Shown here: positions 34,959 to 43,008 of the stretch, one piece after another | How the letters are laid out: each line of letters starts with the position of its first letter | How positions within the stretch are numbered: position 1 is the first letter of the stretch | Notes under the pieces: model-generated | What the model was told of the DNA's origin: nothing | Database searches by the model: none | What the model saw: the letters and a program-made list of their open reading frames with translations, nothing else | Source: Mycobacterium sp. OAS707 | GTDB lineage: Bacteria > Actinomycetota > Actinomycetes > Mycobacteriales > Mycobacteriaceae | Direction of reading: 5' to 3' | NCBI RefSeq assembly: GCF_014873705.1 | Contig: NZ_JADBDS010000004.1 | Span: 1 to 64,000 of the forward strand | Length of the DNA stretch: 64,000 bases | Made by a program: the position numbers and the translations under genes

Positions 34959-35414
34959 GTGCCCACAGCTGCTGAACAACTTCGGAACGACCCCCACATC
35001 GACACGATCCAGCGGTACTACCGTGCCTGCACTGCGGGCGACGTAGACGGTGTGGTCGCGTGCTGCACTGCTGATGTCACCCAGTACATGCTCGAGCCGG
35101 GAGCAGCCCCGGTGCATGGTGCCGAGCACCTTGGGCGGTTCTGGCGAAAGACCGTGCGCATCATCAGTGCCGAATGGAATGTCGAACACGCAATTGCCTG
35201 CGACGACGAGGCCGTCATCGAGTGGAGCATGCGCTGGACCTCGACCCAGGACGGCCAACGCTACATCGTGCACGGCGCGGAGTGGTACGTGTTCAAAGGT
35301 GGGTTGATCTCCGAGATTCGCGCTTACTACCGGCACCGTTCGCCCGAAGACACCGGGCTCGACGGCTTCCCATACGCCGAGCGAGGCTACAGCGTGATCA
35401 ATCGAACTAGCTAA
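34959..35414 (+). CDS. SnoaL-like / NTF2-fold protein
   Basis: 151 residues of the SnoaL/NTF2 superfamily: I-Q-R-Y-Y-R-A-C-T-A-G-D-V-D-G helix, D-V-T-Q-Y strand, V-H-G-A-E-H-L-G-R-F-W pattern and closing strands (E-W-S-M-R-W, Y-V-F-K-G-G-L-I-S-E-I-R). Function unknown. GTG at 34959 is chosen because it has AGGA at 34948-34951; the upstream TTG at 34920 lacks a ribosome site. The 148-bp gap before it holds a TACATT that could be a -10 (34916-34921). Confidence 0.8.
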   Translation: MPTAAEQLRNDPHIDTIQRYYRACTAGDVDGVVACCTADVTQYMLEPGAAPVHGAEHLGRFWRKTVRIISAEWNVEHAIACDDEAVIEWSMRWTSTQDGQRYIVHGAEWYVFKGGLISEIRAYYRHRSPEDTGLDGFPYAERGYSVINRTS

Positions 35415-35473
35415 CACGCGCTGCCCTCATCGAATCAGCCAAAAAGTCGCCTTCGCAGTCCGCGGCGTTCGGG

Positions 35474-35803
35474 CTATCCTTCGCCGCCGAGTTCGGATTC
35501 GTCCCGCTCGTTCTCGGCGGTGTCCTGAGCCACCGGGGCGTCATCAAGCCAGTCTCGGACGTCGACGCCGAGGCGGTCGGCTGACAGTTGGGCGAAGTCG
35601 ACGGCCAGTACCGCCATCGCAGCCAAGACTTTCAAAGCCCTTCCGCTGCGGTGGATCTCGGACATCACCGCACTGAGTGCCTGATTGTCATCGGCCGATA
35701 GTGCCCTGAGGTATCGGCGAGCGTCGGCGAATTCACGGTCGACGTGGGCCGCTTTCCTGCGGAAGTCGTCCGGTGACGGCAGATCCTGGGGCGTCTCGGT
35801 CAT
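35474..35803 (-). CDS. Small helical protein of unknown function
   Basis: 109 residues, mostly helical and charged: P-D-D-F-R-R-K-A-A-H-V-D-R-E-F-A-D-A-R-R, a middle segment with a hydrophobic stripe (about 57-75), and an acidic C-terminus. I do not recognise a domain. Start ATG 35803 has GAGAGAAAC upstream. It shares the minus strand with the secreted Cys protein that follows upstream (16 bp between the genes), so they may be one transcript. Confidence 0.65.
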   Translation of the reverse strand: MTETPQDLPSPDDFRRKAAHVDREFADARRYLRALSADDNQALSAVMSEIHRSGRALKVLAAMAVLAVDFAQLSADRLGVDVRDWLDDAPVAQDTAENERDESELGGEG

Positions 35804-35819
35804 TGTTTCTCTCTCGCGC

Positions 35820-36209
35820 CTAGCCGTTGGGGCAGGGCGCGGGAATCCACATCGCCCAGCACATACCCGGAGGCGGAGGCAGCCCGGGAGGCGCGGGGGC
35901 CGGAGGAGCTTGAGGGGGCGGAGGATTGGGACCCTCATAGATGCCTTGGCCCTGGTTGGCGTCCTCGGGGGCGACATGCCAGTAGGTGTGGCACACGTTC
36001 GTGTCCCAGGTCACCGGGTTGTAAATGTGATTCTGGGTCAAGTGGAAAAGGGAATCCCCTGGGCACCAGTGATTTGGGCCGTAGCACATGCCATTGACCC
36101 GCGTGGGCGGCGAACAATCGTCGTCTGCGTTGGCGATTCCCGCTCCAAGACCGACCAGCCCACCCGACACCAACAAAGCGGTTGCAAGCCCCACAGTTAG
36201 TCGCTTCAT
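35820..36209 (-). CDS. Secreted cysteine-containing protein
   Basis: 129 residues. Signal peptide: M-K-R start, hydrophobic core (about 4-25), cleavage near A-N-A (26-28). The mature part contains six cysteines in the spacing C-x10-C-x6-C then later C, C and C, a central aromatic His-rich region and a Pro-rich stretch (about 95-115). Predicted exported, disulphide-bonded; no known family recognised. ATG 36209 is preceded by AAAGGGAGAA. Confidence 0.75.
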   Translation of the reverse strand: MKRLTVGLATALLVSGGLVGLGAGIANADDDCSPPTRVNGMCYGPNHWCPGDSLFHLTQNHIYNPVTWDTNVCHTYWHVAPEDANQGQGIYEGPNPPPPQAPPAPAPPGLPPPPGMCWAMWIPAPCPNG

Positions 36210-36297
36210 CGTTCTCCCTTTCACGATGCCGACCGTCGCCGGTCACGCGGAGCCTGCGACTGACGCCTTGGAGAATTCTTGGTGCGCAGTTCAACCC

Positions 36298-36960
36298 CTA
36301 TCCGGTAGCGCCAGGTGCGCGAACAACCATGTGCACACCGGGGAAATAGCCCGCCATCTCCGACCGCGCCTTGCGCAGCGCCGCAGTACCGTAACCGTGC
36401 TGTCGGTGCTCCGGATGAATCCACACCCGAACGTTCACCTCGCCGTCGACCAGCTCGCCGAACACCATTCCGACTGTCTGCGTTCCGTTTTCGGCGACCA
36501 GCCACACCGCGTCCTCGGCGTCGATCCGCCCCAGCGCCGAGCGGATCTCGTCATCGAGACTTCCGGCAGGGCTGCCGGAGCCGTCGCCCGCGGCACCGAT
36601 ATCGGTCGTCCGCGCCCCGAAGAGGTCCCGGTCCGTCTTGCTGGAGAACGGCCGCAGTACAAGGTGCTGGCCGGAGCTCTCTGGCCGCTCGATCAGCGTG
36701 AAGGTGAGCTGGCTGTTGAGGTCGTCGAGTTCGGCGGCGATCCGTTGACGCGAGTCCTTGGTCAGTCGATGCAGCGGCATCCCCACCACCGCCTCGGCGC
36801 CCAACGGCGTGATGCCGAGCAGCGTTGCAACCGCATCCACGGCCGCGGCCCGATTCTCGGCGTCCACGATCGCGTCGAGCACCTCATGGCGACGGTCAAG
36901 CGCGGCGATCAGGGCATCGGTGATCTCGCGGCGCGAGGCGGCGCGGTCGTGGTCGGCCAT
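36298..36960 (-). CDS. GNAT acetyltransferase with GyrA/ParC-like N-terminal helices
   Basis: 220 residues. Residues about 1-80 contain M-P-L-H-R-L-T-x6-I-x2-E-L-x2-L, which resembles the coiled-coil end of the GyrA/ParC core (R-L-T-x-L-E-x2-K-I-x2-E). Residues about 95-215 are a GNAT domain with I-H-P-E-H-R-Q-H-G-Y-G-T-A (acetyl-CoA R/Q-x2-G-x-G/A). Start ATG 36960: TACGCT (36968-36973) lies exactly 7 nt before it, suggesting leaderless expression; the longer start at 37008 is less likely. Confidence 0.75.
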   Translation of the reverse strand: MADHDRAASRREITDALIAALDRRHEVLDAIVDAENRAAAVDAVATLLGITPLGAEAVVGMPLHRLTKDSRQRIAAELDDLNSQLTFTLIERPESSGQHLVLRPFSSKTDRDLFGARTTDIGAAGDGSGSPAGSLDDEIRSALGRIDAEDAVWLVAENGTQTVGMVFGELVDGEVNVRVWIHPEHRQHGYGTAALRKARSEMAGYFPGVHMVVRAPGATG

Positions 36961-37014
36961 GGCGTCAAGCGTAGACCGGAGCGGTAAACCCCGTTGTGCT
37001 CGCGACATTTCCGG

Positions 37015-37533
37015 TCAGCTTGCAAACCTACGGACACGCCTGCGAAATGTCGGGTGGTAACAGGTGTTCGGGCCTTGTTGTTCCTGCGCGCCGATCCCGA
37101 GCAGGTTGCCGACCATCGACGTGTCATTGGGTGCGGCCGCGGTCATCATCGCCTCGTGGGCAAGATCGGAGTCGGTATACGGCGGTACCACCAGTAGAAC
37201 AATCCTGCCACCGGTGAGGCCGAGTACTTCGATCGTGTTTGTCGGCTGCCGAAGGTATCCATCGAGCCGTACCAGTCGCCCGCCCGTGTCCAACTTCGGG
37301 GCGGAATCCGACCACTCATTGAGGTTGTAGAGCACGCGGTCAATGCGCCCGAGCCGAACCGACAGCACCGCCAGCAGATCTGGGAGCTCCGCGGCGAGGT
37401 CGCCGCTGCGGGGCCACCATGCCCCGTCGACATGCCCACTGTGGGGCGCCTTGGGCTTCAGGCGCAGTCGTGGCGTGTGATCGGGCGGTGCGGATCGTTG
37501 TTCGGTCTCGGTGCGAACTTGTCTCAGCGTCAT
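37015..37533 (-). CDS. DUF5994 family protein (paralogue 1)
   Basis: 172 residues. Conserved core: T-P-R-L-R-L-K-P-K-A, G-H-V-D-G-A-W-W-P, L-A-A-E-L-P-D-L-L-A-V-L, then a V-L-L-V-V-P-P strand and a C-terminal A-M-M-T-A-A helix. DUF5994 proteins are small soluble actinobacterial proteins of unknown function. Two more copies occur in this window (45725-46246 and 46995-47477); this one is closest to the 45.7-kb copy. ATG 37533 follows AGGAG. Confidence 0.85.
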   Translation of the reverse strand: MTLRQVRTETEQRSAPPDHTPRLRLKPKAPHSGHVDGAWWPRSGDLAAELPDLLAVLSVRLGRIDRVLYNLNEWSDSAPKLDTGGRLVRLDGYLRQPTNTIEVLGLTGGRIVLLVVPPYTDSDLAHEAMMTAAAPNDTSMVGNLLGIGAQEQQGPNTCYHPTFRRRVRRFAS

Positions 37534-37545
37534 TGTGACGCTCCT

Positions 37546-37619
37546 GTCTTGACCGCGAACCGGCCAGATCCTTCAAATCGACGACGACACAACCTTGAAC
37601 GGTCGCATGACGAAGTACC
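37546..37619 (-). promoter_or_regulatory. Conserved leader of DUF5994 paralogue 1
   Basis: About 74 bp directly upstream of the RBS align with 46258-46330 before paralogue 2. The strongest block GTCTTGACCGCGAA then C/A then CGGCCA is identical except for one base. It contains an imperfect inverted repeat TTGACCG-CGAAC-CGGCCAG. Either a shared operator or a conserved 5' leader; a TAGACT -10 candidate lies upstream (complement of about 37638-37643). Confidence 0.5.
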
Positions 37620-37817
37620 GGCGATCTGTCTTCAGTCTACCTTGGCTGTCCAGCTCTGCGCCGTAACAATCTAGATCGTTGGGACACAGCCGATTTCATC
37701 GACCGCCCGGTCCGTCGGCGCTGTTGACAAAGACCTCAATCGAGCGTGTACTGGGGGCCTACCAGCAGATATGAGACCTTGAATGCTTGTCATCCACATT
37801 GCCGACCGGGCGACGCG

Positions 37818-37991
37818 GTGAAGTCCCTCGTATCGCGGCTACTGCGAACGGATCTGTGGCCCGCCGCGAGTCGCGCGGCCGATGCCCGCCGGGCTGTCGC
37901 CCGTCATCTCCGCAAGCTGGCGTTCATCGATCGAGATCACGACACCAGGCTCGAACATCAGGCGCGAGCCGACTCGTCGGATCAATCTTAA
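37818..37991 (+). CDS. Possible small basic protein
   Basis: 57 residues from a GTG at 37818, rich in Arg, with two helices (L-V-S-R-L-L-R and A-R-R-A-V-A-R-H-L-R-K-L). High third-position GC in most codons supports coding. It ends 8 bp before the next small gene. The rest of the 37620-37999 gap shows nothing else. No domain recognised; may be spurious. Confidence 0.35.
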   Translation: MKSLVSRLLRTDLWPAASRAADARRAVARHLRKLAFIDRDHDTRLEHQARADSSDQS

Positions 37992-37999
37992 GGACGAGC

Positions 38000-38143
38000 A
38001 TGCTCAGCAACACAATCGTTTTGATACTTGTCACCGCATTGGCGGTGTTGGCACTCGCGGGCGTGCTCGTCTGGGTCACTTATAAGACGCGCCCGCCTGT
38101 AACGCCGACCGTAGACCTCTTATCGGTAAAACCGACCGACTAG
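38000..38143 (+). CDS. Very small single-pass membrane protein
   Basis: 47 residues: a hydrophobic helix (about 6-26), W-V-T-Y-K-T at the interface and a short Pro-rich tail. ATG at 38000 has AAGGA at 37990-37994. It resembles regulatory small membrane proteins. The last 68 bp overlap the 3' end of the desaturase gene on the other strand. Confidence 0.5.
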   Translation: MLSNTIVLILVTALAVLALAGVLVWVTYKTRPPVTPTVDLLSVKPTD

Positions 38144-39344
38144 CCGGCGTGGCGCCGGTGGCGAATTTGCGTTCCGACGCAGTTTCCGGTGCGTCGTCAG
38201 ATGTGGCCCGCAGAAACTCGTCGGGCAGCGCGAGTTTGTGGATGGTCCGCAGCGTCAAAAGGTATTGGCGCGCAAGCGAACCGGTGGTGTAAGGCAGATC
38301 GTACTTGTCGCAAAGCGCCCGCACCCGCGCAGCGATCTCGGCGTAGCGGTTGCTCGGAAGGTCTGGGTACAGGTGGTGCTCGATCTGGTAGCACAAGTTG
38401 CCGCTCGAGAACGCCAGCAGCGGGCCGGCTTTGAAGTTCGCGGCACCGAGCATCTGCCGCAGGTACCACTCGGCTCGACTTTCATTTTCGAGTACATCGG
38501 GAGTGAATTTCTCTGCGCCATCCGGGAAATGCCCGCAGAAGATCACCACGTACGCCCAGAGGTTCCGCAGAAGGTTTGCCGAGGCGTTTGCGGCAAGCGT
38601 TCTTCGCCAGCGAGAACGGCTCAGCGCCGGGATCAGCACGTAGTCCTTGACCGCTTGGCGGGTGATCTTTCCCATCAGCGCCGCCCTTGCGCTGGCCACC
38701 TTCTGGGCATCTTCGGCCGCCCGATCGCGCTCCGAGTGGACACCGTGAAGCGCGATGCCCCACTCGAAAACAATTGCCAACAAAAGATTTCGAAGCGGCT
38801 GTATCAAGTGAGAAACTTGCCACGGCTCGTCACGGGTCACGCGTATCACGCCGAAGCCGAGGTCGTCGTCCACACCGACCACATTGCTGAACACGTGGTG
38901 GCGATAGTTGTGCGAATACCTCCACTGCGACGAGACCGCGACCATGTCCCACTCCCACGTGCTCGAGTGAATCTCGGGATCGTTCATCCAATCCCATTGG
39001 CCGTGGCTGACATTGTGACCGATTTCCATGTTCTCGACGCTTTTGGCGAATGCCAGCGACGCGGTCCCCAGCAGCCAGCCGGCGCGTGTCTTGCTGCAGC
39101 CGATCAGCAGGCGCGCCGCGACGTCGAGGGTCCTTTGGAACCTGATGGTTCGCCGGATATAGGCCGCATCCCTTTCACCGAGTGACTCCTCGATGTCGCG
39201 GCGGATGGTATCCAGTTCGTACCCGAGGGCCGTAACATCCGCCTCACTTAGATGCGTGTACGCAGCGATGTCCGCAATTGCCAAGAGTGGTCCGTCCGAT
39301 GGTGATGGGTGGGCTCGTGTGAGAACCCGCGGATTGCGGACCAC
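38076..39344 (-). CDS. DesA3-like membrane fatty acid desaturase
   Basis: 422 residues. The three histidine boxes of membrane acyl desaturases are present: H110-N-V-S-H114, H145-N-Y-R-H149-H150 and Q320-I-E-H323-H324, binding two irons, with membrane segments around 85-105, 180-200 and 255-275. Closest in style to mycobacterial DesA3 (acyl-CoA delta-9 desaturase) and its paralogues; it needs an electron donor such as an Oye/flavodoxin-type reductase not present nearby. GTG start at 39344, no strong RBS. The extra 60-70 residues at the C-terminus are low complexity. Confidence 0.88.
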   Translation of the reverse strand: MVRNPRVLTRAHPSPSDGPLLAIADIAAYTHLSEADVTALGYELDTIRRDIEESLGERDAAYIRRTIRFQRTLDVAARLLIGCSKTRAGWLLGTASLAFAKSVENMEIGHNVSHGQWDWMNDPEIHSSTWEWDMVAVSSQWRYSHNYRHHVFSNVVGVDDDLGFGVIRVTRDEPWQVSHLIQPLRNLLLAIVFEWGIALHGVHSERDRAAEDAQKVASARAALMGKITRQAVKDYVLIPALSRSRWRRTLAANASANLLRNLWAYVVIFCGHFPDGAEKFTPDVLENESRAEWYLRQMLGAANFKAGPLLAFSSGNLCYQIEHHLYPDLPSNRYAEIAARVRALCDKYDLPYTTGSLARQYLLTLRTIHKLALPDEFLRATSDDAPETASERKFATGATPASRSVLPIRGLRSALQAGASYK

Positions 39345-39497
39345 CGGCCGAGATCGAGACGACGGCAGCGCGTCGGCGTGTCTTCAGTGTACGTGCTGTC
39401 GACGCGGTAAACCAACGTTGTGCGCCAACATCAAATGGCAACCGAGTAACGTCAGGGTTATCGGGACCAACCAGGCCCCATGATCAAGGGGTCAGCG

Positions 39498-39635
39498 ATG
39501 TCTGATAAATCTCCCCGACATGCCGAGAGCAAGAAGTCCGGAAAATCGTTGAAAGAGAAGAGAGCCGCCAAGCACGCCAAGCTGCTGGCTCGGACCTCGG
39601 CGACCGAGGCATTGCTTCATGCCAAGAAGCGCTGA
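39498..39635 (+). CDS. Small lysine-rich protein
   Basis: 45 residues, 12 of them Lys and several Ala and Arg, with a predicted basic helix (K-E-K-R-A-A-K-H-A-K-L-L-A). No domain, and a possible nucleic-acid-binding or leader role. ATG at 39498 follows AAGGGGTCAGCG. Its last 17 bases overlap the start of the opine-type dehydrogenase in another frame, so they may be translationally coupled. The 153-bp gap from 39345 to 39497 also serves the divergent desaturase; TACACT near 39384-39389 (minus strand) is a -10 candidate for it. Confidence 0.55.
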   Translation: MSDKSPRHAESKKSGKSLKEKRAAKHAKLLARTSATEALLHAKKR

Positions 39636-40806
39636 GGCGCAATCGCTTTCGGTAGGCGTGCTAGCTCGTTCGCGTAAGCCGGACGAGCGGAGACTGCCGA
39701 TTCACCCGGCTCATTTCGTCAGGATCGACGAGCAGGTTCGGCAGCAGATCTTCCTCGAGCACGGCTATGGCGCGGAGTTCGGCGCCACGGATGACGCGCT
39801 GGCCGGACTGGTCGGCGGCATCAGGACGCGGGAACAACTCATCGCCGACTGCGAGGTCATTCTGTTGCCCAAGGTCCAGGCCGAGGACTTGGCAGAACTC
39901 AATGTGGGACAAATCGTCTGGGGCTGGCCGCACTGCGTGCAGGACACCGCCCTGACCCAGATTGCGATCGACCGACGGCTGACGCTCATCGCCTTCGAGG
40001 CGATGAATCACTGGCAGGCCGACGGGGGATTCGGGCTGCACGTCTTTCACAAGAACAACGAGCTCGCCGGGTACTGCTCCGTACTGCACGCCATGCAACT
40101 AGCCGGGATCACCGGCAGCTACGGCCGGCGTCTGCGGGCATCGGTCATCGGGTTCGGGGCTACGGCCAGAGGCGCGGTCACCGCGTTGAACGCCCACGGC
40201 GTGGACGATGTGCGCGTGCTGACCAACCGCGAGGTGGCCGCCGTCGGTTCGCCGATCCCGTCCACACAGATTGTCCAGATGGGGCAGGACGAGGACGCGC
40301 CCGGCCGGACCTGGGCGGATACCCCGGATGACGGCGTGATGCCGGTGGCCCGATTTCTCGCCGACAACGACATCGTCGTCAATTGCGTATTGCAGGATCC
40401 CGCGGCGCCACTGATCTTCGTCACCGAGGATGAGTTGGACGCTTTCGCTCCGGGGAGTCTGATCGTCGACGTCTCCTGCGACGTGGGTATGGGCTTCAGC
40501 TGGGCGCACCCGACCTCGTTCACCCACCCGGTCGTCGAGGTGGCCAATGGTGTGCATTACTACGCCGTCGACCACAGCCCGTCATACCTGTGGAACTCGG
40601 CCACCTGGGAGATCAGCGAGGCGTTGTTGCCACACCTCGAGACGATCCTTGCCGGTCCGGCGATGTGGAAGTCCAGCTCGACGATTTCCCGGGCCATCGA
40701 GATCCGCGACGGTGTCGTTCTCAATCCCACCATCCTGAAGTTTCAGCACCGAGGCGATGCCTACCCGCACGCTGTCGTCGCGCAGGGAACCGGGGACGCG
40801 CAATAA
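39619..40806 (+). CDS. N5-(carboxyethyl)ornithine synthase-like dehydrogenase
   Basis: 395 residues of the alanine dehydrogenase/PNT fold. Features shared with CEO synthase are W-G-W-P-H-C-V-Q, T-L-I-A-F-E-A-M-N-H-W and H-V-F-H-K-N-N-E-L-A-G-Y-C-S-V-L-H-A. The NAD(P)-binding site is V-I-G-F-G-A-T-A-R-G-A-V (about 175-186). Such enzymes reductively condense pyruvate with the side-chain amine of ornithine or lysine. ATG at 39619 overlaps the Lys-rich small gene; a slightly later start would also fit. Substrate inferred only from family. Confidence 0.75.
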   Translation: MPRSAEAQSLSVGVLARSRKPDERRLPIHPAHFVRIDEQVRQQIFLEHGYGAEFGATDDALAGLVGGIRTREQLIADCEVILLPKVQAEDLAELNVGQIVWGWPHCVQDTALTQIAIDRRLTLIAFEAMNHWQADGGFGLHVFHKNNELAGYCSVLHAMQLAGITGSYGRRLRASVIGFGATARGAVTALNAHGVDDVRVLTNREVAAVGSPIPSTQIVQMGQDEDAPGRTWADTPDDGVMPVARFLADNDIVVNCVLQDPAAPLIFVTEDELDAFAPGSLIVDVSCDVGMGFSWAHPTSFTHPVVEVANGVHYYAVDHSPSYLWNSATWEISEALLPHLETILAGPAMWKSSSTISRAIEIRDGVVLNPTILKFQHRGDAYPHAVVAQGTGDAQ

Positions 40807-40881
40807 CGCGACGACTCCGCTACTGTGCGCCGCCTTCAGATCCCAGATCGACTGTGCTGCAAGCATTTCCCGCCAGCGCCG

Positions 40882-41241
40882 CTATGTGCCCGCAGTGGCG
40901 GGCGGCTGGCCGAACGCCGATTCCGTCGCACGCCGCAGCCGGCGGTTGTTCATCGGTTCGCGCGCCGACTTCTGGTGTTCGAGTTGTCGAATCAGCTCGC
41001 GCTTGGCGTCATTGAGGGCGCGGGTGATGTCTGGGTTCTCGGCAACGGCGATCAGCTGCGGAAGGCCCGGCAGCGTGGTGCGCAGTGTGACGCGCTGCTC
41101 CTTGCCGCCGCGGTCCTGCAGGGTGACTTCTACGTCCACGTCGCGCGAATCCCACCTTCCCAGATGGGACGTGAGTGTGGACAACGCCTCCACCACGTGC
41201 GGACGTTCCTTTGCCACGAACCCCGCCCCGACGTGAATCAC
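40882..41241 (-). CDS. HPF/RaiA-like ribosome-associated protein
   Basis: 119 residues. Resembles the S30AE (HPF/RaiA) N-terminal domain: V-V-E-A-L-S-T-L-x-S-H-L-G-R-W strand/helix, V-D-V-E-V-T-L-Q-D, then a long helix with D-A-K-R-E-L-I-R-Q-L-E-H. These proteins occupy the ribosomal decoding region during dormancy. GTG at 41241 has no obvious RBS and the open frame continues upstream to at least 41274 without ATG/GTG/TTG, so the true start is uncertain. It follows a 52-residue gene by 32 bp. Confidence 0.65.
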   Translation of the reverse strand: MIHVGAGFVAKERPHVVEALSTLTSHLGRWDSRDVDVEVTLQDRGGKEQRVTLRTTLPGLPQLIAVAENPDITRALNDAKRELIRQLEHQKSAREPMNNRRLRRATESAFGQPPATAGT

Positions 41242-41273
41242 GTTTTCGCGAGGGGTGATTCGTTGTTTGGCGT

Positions 41274-41432
41274 TCAGCGCATCTTCTCGGGGATTGAGTT
41301 CAGCGCGTGCAGGACGTGCACAGCGAGTTCGCCTGCCGCCTTGTCCCCAAGTTTCGAATGAGCGGTGATGGTGTCCCTGACCAGTTCGACACGTAGGTCG
41401 TAAGGCGTCCGGAACGAAATTGGCGAAGTCAT
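41274..41432 (-). CDS. Small protein upstream of HPF-like gene
   Basis: 52 residues: R-T-P-Y-D-L-R-V-E-L-V-R-D-T-I-T-A-H-S-K-L-G-D-K-A-A-G-E-L, followed by H-V-L-H-A-L-N-S-I-P-E-K. No recognised domain; likely all-helical. ATG 41432 has AAGGAAAT upstream. It is tightly linked to the HPF-like gene and could be a cofactor or leader peptide for it. Confidence 0.55.
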   Translation of the reverse strand: MTSPISFRTPYDLRVELVRDTITAHSKLGDKAAGELAVHVLHALNSIPEKMR

Positions 41433-41484
41433 CGAATTTCCTTTACAAGCAGGCATGTTCGCTCACGATTGAGCTGCCCGATAA

Positions 41485-43008
41485 CTACGACCTTACGCCC
41501 TTTTCCGTAGCGGTGTACTCCTTCGACGAGTCCGCGTCAAGCGCCGCCAGCAAGTCGCTCAGCGGCACGGTCGCGACTCCGATTGCGGCGTCGCCGATGC
41601 CGTATGGCAGCACCAGTGTTCCGGCATGCACGAGCGCACCGCACGAGTAGACGACATTGGGGACGTAGCCGTCCTGCTCGTCGGCAGCGGGACTCAACAG
41701 CGGGTCGCGGAGCTGACCGACGATCCGCGTCGGATCCTCGAGATCGAGCAGCATCGCCCCGATTCGATAGGTGCGCATCGGGCCGACGCCGTGCGTGAGC
41801 ACCAGCCACCCGGCCTCGGTTTCGACGGGCGGGCCGCAGTTTCCCAGTTGCAGCGCCTCCCACGCTCGCGTGGGCTGCTGGCATGGAACGGACTCGGCCC
41901 ACTCGAACGGATGATCCGAGAACGCAATCGAATTCGACTCGCGGTCTGATCGGGACATCGCGGCGAATCGACCGTTGATGCGGCGTGGAAACAGAGCCAG
42001 ACCCTTGTTGGCCGCGGCATGGCCGACCATCGGCGTGGACGTGAAGGTGCGGAAGTCCGAGGTCTCCAGCAGTTGCTGGCTGATGTGGGTTCCGCTGTAG
42101 GCGGTGTAGCTGGCATAGAACGTGACAGAGCCGTCGTCGTCGACAAACCGGACGAATCGGGCGTCCTCCATGCCGGTGGCTTCTGCGTTCATCGCAGGCC
42201 ACAGGATGCGCTCTGGCAGCGAGATGTCAGCGGCGAATTCGACGCCGTAGGTCCGTTCTGCGATGGCCCGTATCAGCGAAATCGTCTCGGCAGCGTGGCG
42301 ACGCGTGCGCCGGTGGGTTTGAAGATTGTCGAGTTGCTCGTCGAGGTCGGATCTTGTGAACCGATCGCCGAGCGCATCGAGCACGTAATCGGCGGCCTCA
42401 CCGGCCCCACGCAACCGACGCAGCTCACTTCGCATCACCGCACCGTCCAACAACGTTGGCACCACGACTCCGGCGCTGGCGAGCGGACCCGGGTCGTCGA
42501 TTGTCACGTCACCTGTCTCGTCGACAACGCCTGTGCGGAATCCGATTGACGAACGATGACCCTCGCCAATGCCCCGCACGCTCATCACGAATCGCAGACT
42601 GCCCGAGGCGACCCCGGTCTGGTCGGGGTGAGCGACCATGCTGGGGTTGCACAAAGCCGCACCCTCGATCGCATACTCACTCGTGAATACCGCACCCAGC
42701 AACAACATTCGTGCGTCGGAAAGGTCAACGGAAGGGTCCAGTCGATCGGCCACTTCACGGGCGTGCCTGCGGCAGGTGCCTGCCAGATCGCGATGACGCC
42801 CGTCAAAGCGGATGACCACTTCGTTCAGCGACGCACGCACCTCGTCCTCGTCGAGGGCCAAGATGCGTGCCAGTACTGCGCCCGTTCGCGAGTCCTGGTG
42901 CTCGAAACCCTCCTGTCCTGGTACGAACAGTCGGGTGATCACTCTGGACCGGTCAGCGGCAAGCCGATGCGGGCTACGCGTGACCAAGCCGGCATCTACG
43001 GAAGTCAT
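41485..43008 (-). CDS. GH130-family glycoside phosphorylase/hydrolase-like protein
   Basis: 507 residues. N-terminal helical part (about 1-240) precedes a five-bladed-propeller pattern with M-E-D-A-R-F-V-R-F (catalytic Asp), Y-A-S-Y-T-A-Y-S-G, L-F-P-R-R-I-N-G-R-F-A, L-T-H-G-V-G-P-M-R-T-Y and P-Y-G-I-G-D. GH130 enzymes phosphorolyse or hydrolyse beta-mannosides. Its ATG (43008) overlaps the stop of the preceding gene (ATGA), so it ends a three-gene operon with a glycosyltransferase. Whether it cleaves or builds a mannoside cannot be told. Confidence 0.8.
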   Translation of the reverse strand: MTSVDAGLVTRSPHRLAADRSRVITRLFVPGQEGFEHQDSRTGAVLARILALDEDEVRASLNEVVIRFDGRHRDLAGTCRRHAREVADRLDPSVDLSDARMLLLGAVFTSEYAIEGAALCNPSMVAHPDQTGVASGSLRFVMSVRGIGEGHRSSIGFRTGVVDETGDVTIDDPGPLASAGVVVPTLLDGAVMRSELRRLRGAGEAADYVLDALGDRFTRSDLDEQLDNLQTHRRTRRHAAETISLIRAIAERTYGVEFAADISLPERILWPAMNAEATGMEDARFVRFVDDDGSVTFYASYTAYSGTHISQQLLETSDFRTFTSTPMVGHAAANKGLALFPRRINGRFAAMSRSDRESNSIAFSDHPFEWAESVPCQQPTRAWEALQLGNCGPPVETEAGWLVLTHGVGPMRTYRIGAMLLDLEDPTRIVGQLRDPLLSPAADEQDGYVPNVVYSCGALVHAGTLVLPYGIGDAAIGVATVPLSDLLAALDADSSKEYTATEKGVRS

